NCBI RefSeq assembly: GCF_018613875.1
Contig: NZ_JAGGPJ010000007.1
Span: 248,001 to 312,000 of the forward strand
Length of the DNA stretch: 64,000 nt
Direction of reading: 5' to 3'
Source of the DNA: Arthrobacter sp. ISL-28
GTDB taxonomy: Bacteria > Actinomycetota > Actinomycetes > Actinomycetales > Micrococcaceae
The notes under the pieces are model-generated. The model had not been told where the DNA came from. It did not search any database and was given only the letters and a program-made list of their open reading frames with translations. The position numbers and the translations under genes are program-made. Below, piece after piece: positions 61,774-64,000 of this stretch (position 1 is the first letter of the stretch; each line of letters starts with the position of its first letter).

Positions 61774-64000
61774 GTGACCACCACGGCAATGACCAGCACA
61801 GCAGTAGTCCAGTCCGACGGGGAGGCCAAGCCTGCCATGTTCCACACCGTCCTGGTCGCCAACCGCGGCGAGATTGCCTGCCGCGTGATCCGCACGCTGG
61901 GTGCCATGGGCATCCGTTCGGTTGCTGTCTACAGCGACGCCGACGCCGGAGCCCGCCATGTGCGCGAAGCGGATGCTGCCGTCCGGATCGGGCCGGCCGC
62001 GGCGGCCGAAAGCTATCTCAAGATCGAGGCGATCATCCGGGCGTGCAAGGACTCTGGCGCGCAGGCGGTGCACCCCGGCTACGGCTTCCTCAGCGAAAAC
62101 GTCGAGTTCGCCCGTGCACTGGCGGCTGCGGGGATCGCCTTCATCGGTCCCGGCGTGGAGCCCCTGGAGGTCATGGGGGACAAGATCCGGTCCAAGAACC
62201 ACGTGGCCGGTTACGGCGTGCCTGTCGTTCCCGGCATCGCCGAACCCGGGCTGACGGACGAGGACCTGATCAGCGCCGCCGCAGCCGTGGGATATCCGCT
62301 GCTCATCAAGCCGTCCGCGGGCGGCGGCGGCAAAGGGATGCACATCGTGGAGCGCCCGACCGACCTTCCGGCCACCCTGGCAACGGCCCGTCGCGTTGCG
62401 GCCAGCGCGTTCGGCGATGACACCCTGTTCCTTGAGCGCCTGGTCATGGCCCCCCGGCACATTGAAGTCCAGGTGCTGGCTGACAACCACGGTAACGTGA
62501 TCCATCTGGGGGAGCGCGAGTGTTCCCTGCAGCGCCGGCACCAGAAAGTGATCGAGGAGGCGCCGTCGCCGCTCCTCGAATCGTTGAACGATGGCGGCGC
62601 TACCCGCGCGCGCATCGGTGAAGCCGCCTGCCAGGCGGCCCGCAGTGTGCACTACACCGGGGCGGGAACCGTCGAGTTCCTGGTCTCAGACAACGCACCG
62701 GACGAATTCTTCTTCATGGAGATGAACACCCGCCTCCAGGTGGAGCACCCGGTCACGGAAATGGTCACCGGGGTGGACCTCGTCGAGTGGCAGGTGCGCA
62801 TCGCCGCCGGCGAGGTACTCACCGTGGCGCAGGACGACGTTGTGCTTGAAGGCCATGCTGCGGAGGCCCGTGTCTACGCGGAGGTTCCGGAGCGGAACTT
62901 CCTGCCGTCGTCCGGCACAGTGGTGCTGCTCGACGAGGCCGGAACCATCTTTTCCGCCCCTTCCGCCGTGGCGCGTGCTGATTCCGCCGCGGCGCGTGGT
63001 GATTCCGCGGGGGCCGCCGATCCCCACATCCGCATCGATTCCTCGCTGCAGCCGGGGCTGGAGATCTCCAGTGATTACGACCCCATGCTGTCCAAGGTCA
63101 TCGCCTGGGGACAGGACCGCCAGTCGGCGCTCGACAGGCTGGACACAGCGCTGGAGCGGTACACGGTCCTCGGTGTGGGAACCAACGTGGAATACCTTCG
63201 GCTCCTGATCAACGACGACGACGTACGCGCCGGCCACTTGGATACCACGCTGATCGACCGGAAGATGCCGGACCTGGCGTTCCGGAGCGTCGCGGACGCC
63301 GACCTCATCGCCGCGGCCATGCAGTTCTGGATTGTCGACGAGGGTCCCGCAGGCGTCGCTTCTCCCTGGAACAGCGTCCGCGGCTGGCGCCTGGGCGTCC
63401 CGGCGCCCTGGCGGATGAGTTTTGGCCTTTCCGGCGGAGCGATGGCCACCGTGGCCGTCACCTGGCTGGGCGACGACAACCTTGGCCACGCCCTGGTCCG
63501 GGTCAACGGGGGACCGGAACACAGAGTCCGGGTCCAGAGGCTGACCGGCGAATCCATTCGGCTCACAGTGGACGGGCAGGAACAGACCTTCGCGTTGGGC
63601 TCCCTCCGGGAGGACCGCCAACGGGAAGGGCGGCCGCAGCACGTCTACGTGGGCAACGGCGGCTGGTCCTGCGGACTCGAAGTGCTCAGCCGGGAGTCCC
63701 GCCTTGAACGCGTGCTGGCCGCCATACAGCGTGAAGTGGGCGTTGCGGATCCCGAAGTCCGCTCGCCCATGCCGGGGACTGTCGTCTCGGTTTCCGCCAG
63801 CGACGGCGAGACGGTGGAAGCCGGCCAAGTGCTGCTGTCCGTGGAAGCCATGAAGATGGAGCACCAGCTCGTGGCCGAAGTTGCCGGCACCGTGCACATC
63901 ACCGTCAGGACCGGGGACCTTGTGAAGGCCGACCAGGTGCTGGCGACGATCCACGCGGAGCCCGCCGCCCACCGGGGAACGGCCGGGGAAGAAGCGGCAG
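61729..64000 (+). CDS. Acyl-CoA carboxylase alpha subunit (biotin carboxylase + biotin carrier), 3' end outside window
   Basis: At least 757 codons, open at the window end. The biotin carboxylase domain begins [20 protein letters not shown]; the ATP-grasp loop is [13 protein letters not shown]; later segments are [38 protein letters not shown] and [17 protein letters not shown]. The C-terminal biotin domain has [20 protein letters not shown] and [11 protein letters not shown] with biotinylated Lys709. The start is uncertain: in-frame GTG at 61729, 61744, 61759, 61774 and ATG at 61789 and 61837; ATG 61837 abuts the conserved domain. A 21-bp repeat lies in frame at 62961-63002. Confidence 0.92.
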   Translation, partial: MTNPAVTNPAVTNPKVTTTAMTSTAVVQSDGEAKPAMFHTVLVANRGEIACRVIRTLGAMGIRSVAVYSDADAGARHVREADAAVRIGPAAAAESYLKIEAIIRACKDSGAQAVHPGYGFLSENVEFARALAAAGIAFIGPGVEPLEVMGDKIRSKNHVAGYGVPVVPGIAEPGLTDEDLISAAAAVGYPLLIKPSAGGGGKGMHIVERPTDLPATLATARRVAASAFGDDTLFLERLVMAPRHIEVQVLADNHGNVIHLGERECSLQRRHQKVIEEAPSPLLESLNDGGATRARIGEAACQAARSVHYTGAGTVEFLVSDNAPDEFFFMEMNTRLQVEHPVTEMVTGVDLVEWQVRIAAGEVLTVAQDDVVLEGHAAEARVYAEVPERNFLPSSGTVVLLDEAGTIFSAPSAVARADSAAARGDSAGAADPHIRIDSSLQPGLEISSDYDPMLSKVIAWGQDRQSALDRLDTALERYTVLGVGTNVEYLRLLINDDDVRAGHLDTTLIDRKMPDLAFRSVADADLIAAAMQFWIVDEGPAGVASPWNSVRGWRLGVPAPWRMSFGLSGGAMATVAVTWLGDDNLGHALVRVNGGPEHRVRVQRLTGESIRLTVDGQEQTFALGSLREDRQREGRPQHVYVGNGGWSCGLEVLSRESRLERVLAAIQREVGVADPEVRSPMPGTVVSVSASDGETVEAGQVLLSVEAMKMEHQLVAEVAGTVHITVRTGDLVKADQVLATIHAEPAAHRGTAGEEAA
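62961..63010 (+). repeat. 21-bp tandem repeat inside the carboxylase alpha gene
   Basis: TTCCGCCGTGGCGCGTGCTGA (62961-62981) is repeated as TTCCGCCGCGGCGCGTGGTGA (62982-63002) with a partial third unit. In frame it gives [14 protein letters not shown], an Ala-rich insertion within the biotin carboxylase C-terminal part, between VVLLDEAG and [11 protein letters not shown]. Confidence 0.85.

Overview
The window is a gene-dense, high-GC stretch of an actinobacterial chromosome, most likely Micrococcaceae (Arthrobacter/Pseudarthrobacter type). This is inferred from the actinobacterial order rpsB-tsf-pyrH-frr-cdsA, a DivIVA-domain protein, a Holin-X family protein, a SAM-IV riboswitch in front of metX, frequent GTG starts with 1-8 nt gene overlaps, and gene content. 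There is no transposase, integrase, CRISPR array or phage block. It looks like ordinary core chromosome with several catabolic islands.

Layout. 1-7 kb: tail of an unknown protein, then a LysR gene divergent from a threonine/glycine cluster (tdh, kbl, a DAO-family flavoenzyme) running into an orphan hutI and a DeoR regulator. 7-11 kb: histidine phosphatase, CPBP membrane protease, VOC protein, then a SAM-IV riboswitch and metX. 11-17.3 kb: a catabolic module made of an MHS-family transporter plus a zinc alcohol dehydrogenase, a LysR regulator, and mmsB-mmsA. A near-identical 26-bp palindromic element precedes both transcription units. 17.4-28 kb: assorted single genes (SHOCT protein, AlkZ-like winged-helix protein, SGNH and alpha/beta hydrolases, S4 protein, DMT transporter, glyQS, two-domain GNAT, plsC, YibE/F protein). 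28-39 kb: dusB-dgt-dnaG, two tRNA-Asn genes in a 200-bp spaced duplication, a Bcr/CflA exporter, Holin-X protein, a CDP-alcohol phosphatidyltransferase, DMT transporter, a GT4 glycosyltransferase and a CAT-anticodon tRNA. 39-47 kb: an acyl-CoA dehydrogenase, M23 peptidase, the rpsB-tsf and pyrH-frr-cdsA housekeeping block and a DivIVA protein. 47-53 kb: a LytS/LytTR two-component pair flanked on each side by a small DUF485-like protein plus sodium:solute symporter. 53-55 kb: three small membrane proteins. 55-64 kb: branched-chain amino acid catabolism, with an Lrp-family regulator divergent from a three-gene E1alpha-E1beta-E2 complex, then a TetR regulator divergent from the two subunits of a methylcrotonyl-CoA-type carboxylase, the second cut by the window end.

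Together the catabolic genes cover threonine to glycine (tdh/kbl), the lower valine pathway (mmsB/mmsA), branched-chain 2-oxoacid oxidation and the leucine-specific carboxylase, plus two carboxylate-type symporters under a sensor pair. This is a profile of a soil heterotroph living on amino and organic acids. Regulatory DNA is readable at many loci: divergent regulators with palindromes, hairpins between convergent genes, and shared TGC-TAnnnT extended -10 elements at all three tRNA loci. A second theme is in-frame short tandem repeats (15-36 bp) in at least seven genes, including one that supplies three successive GTG start codons to the carboxylase alpha subunit.
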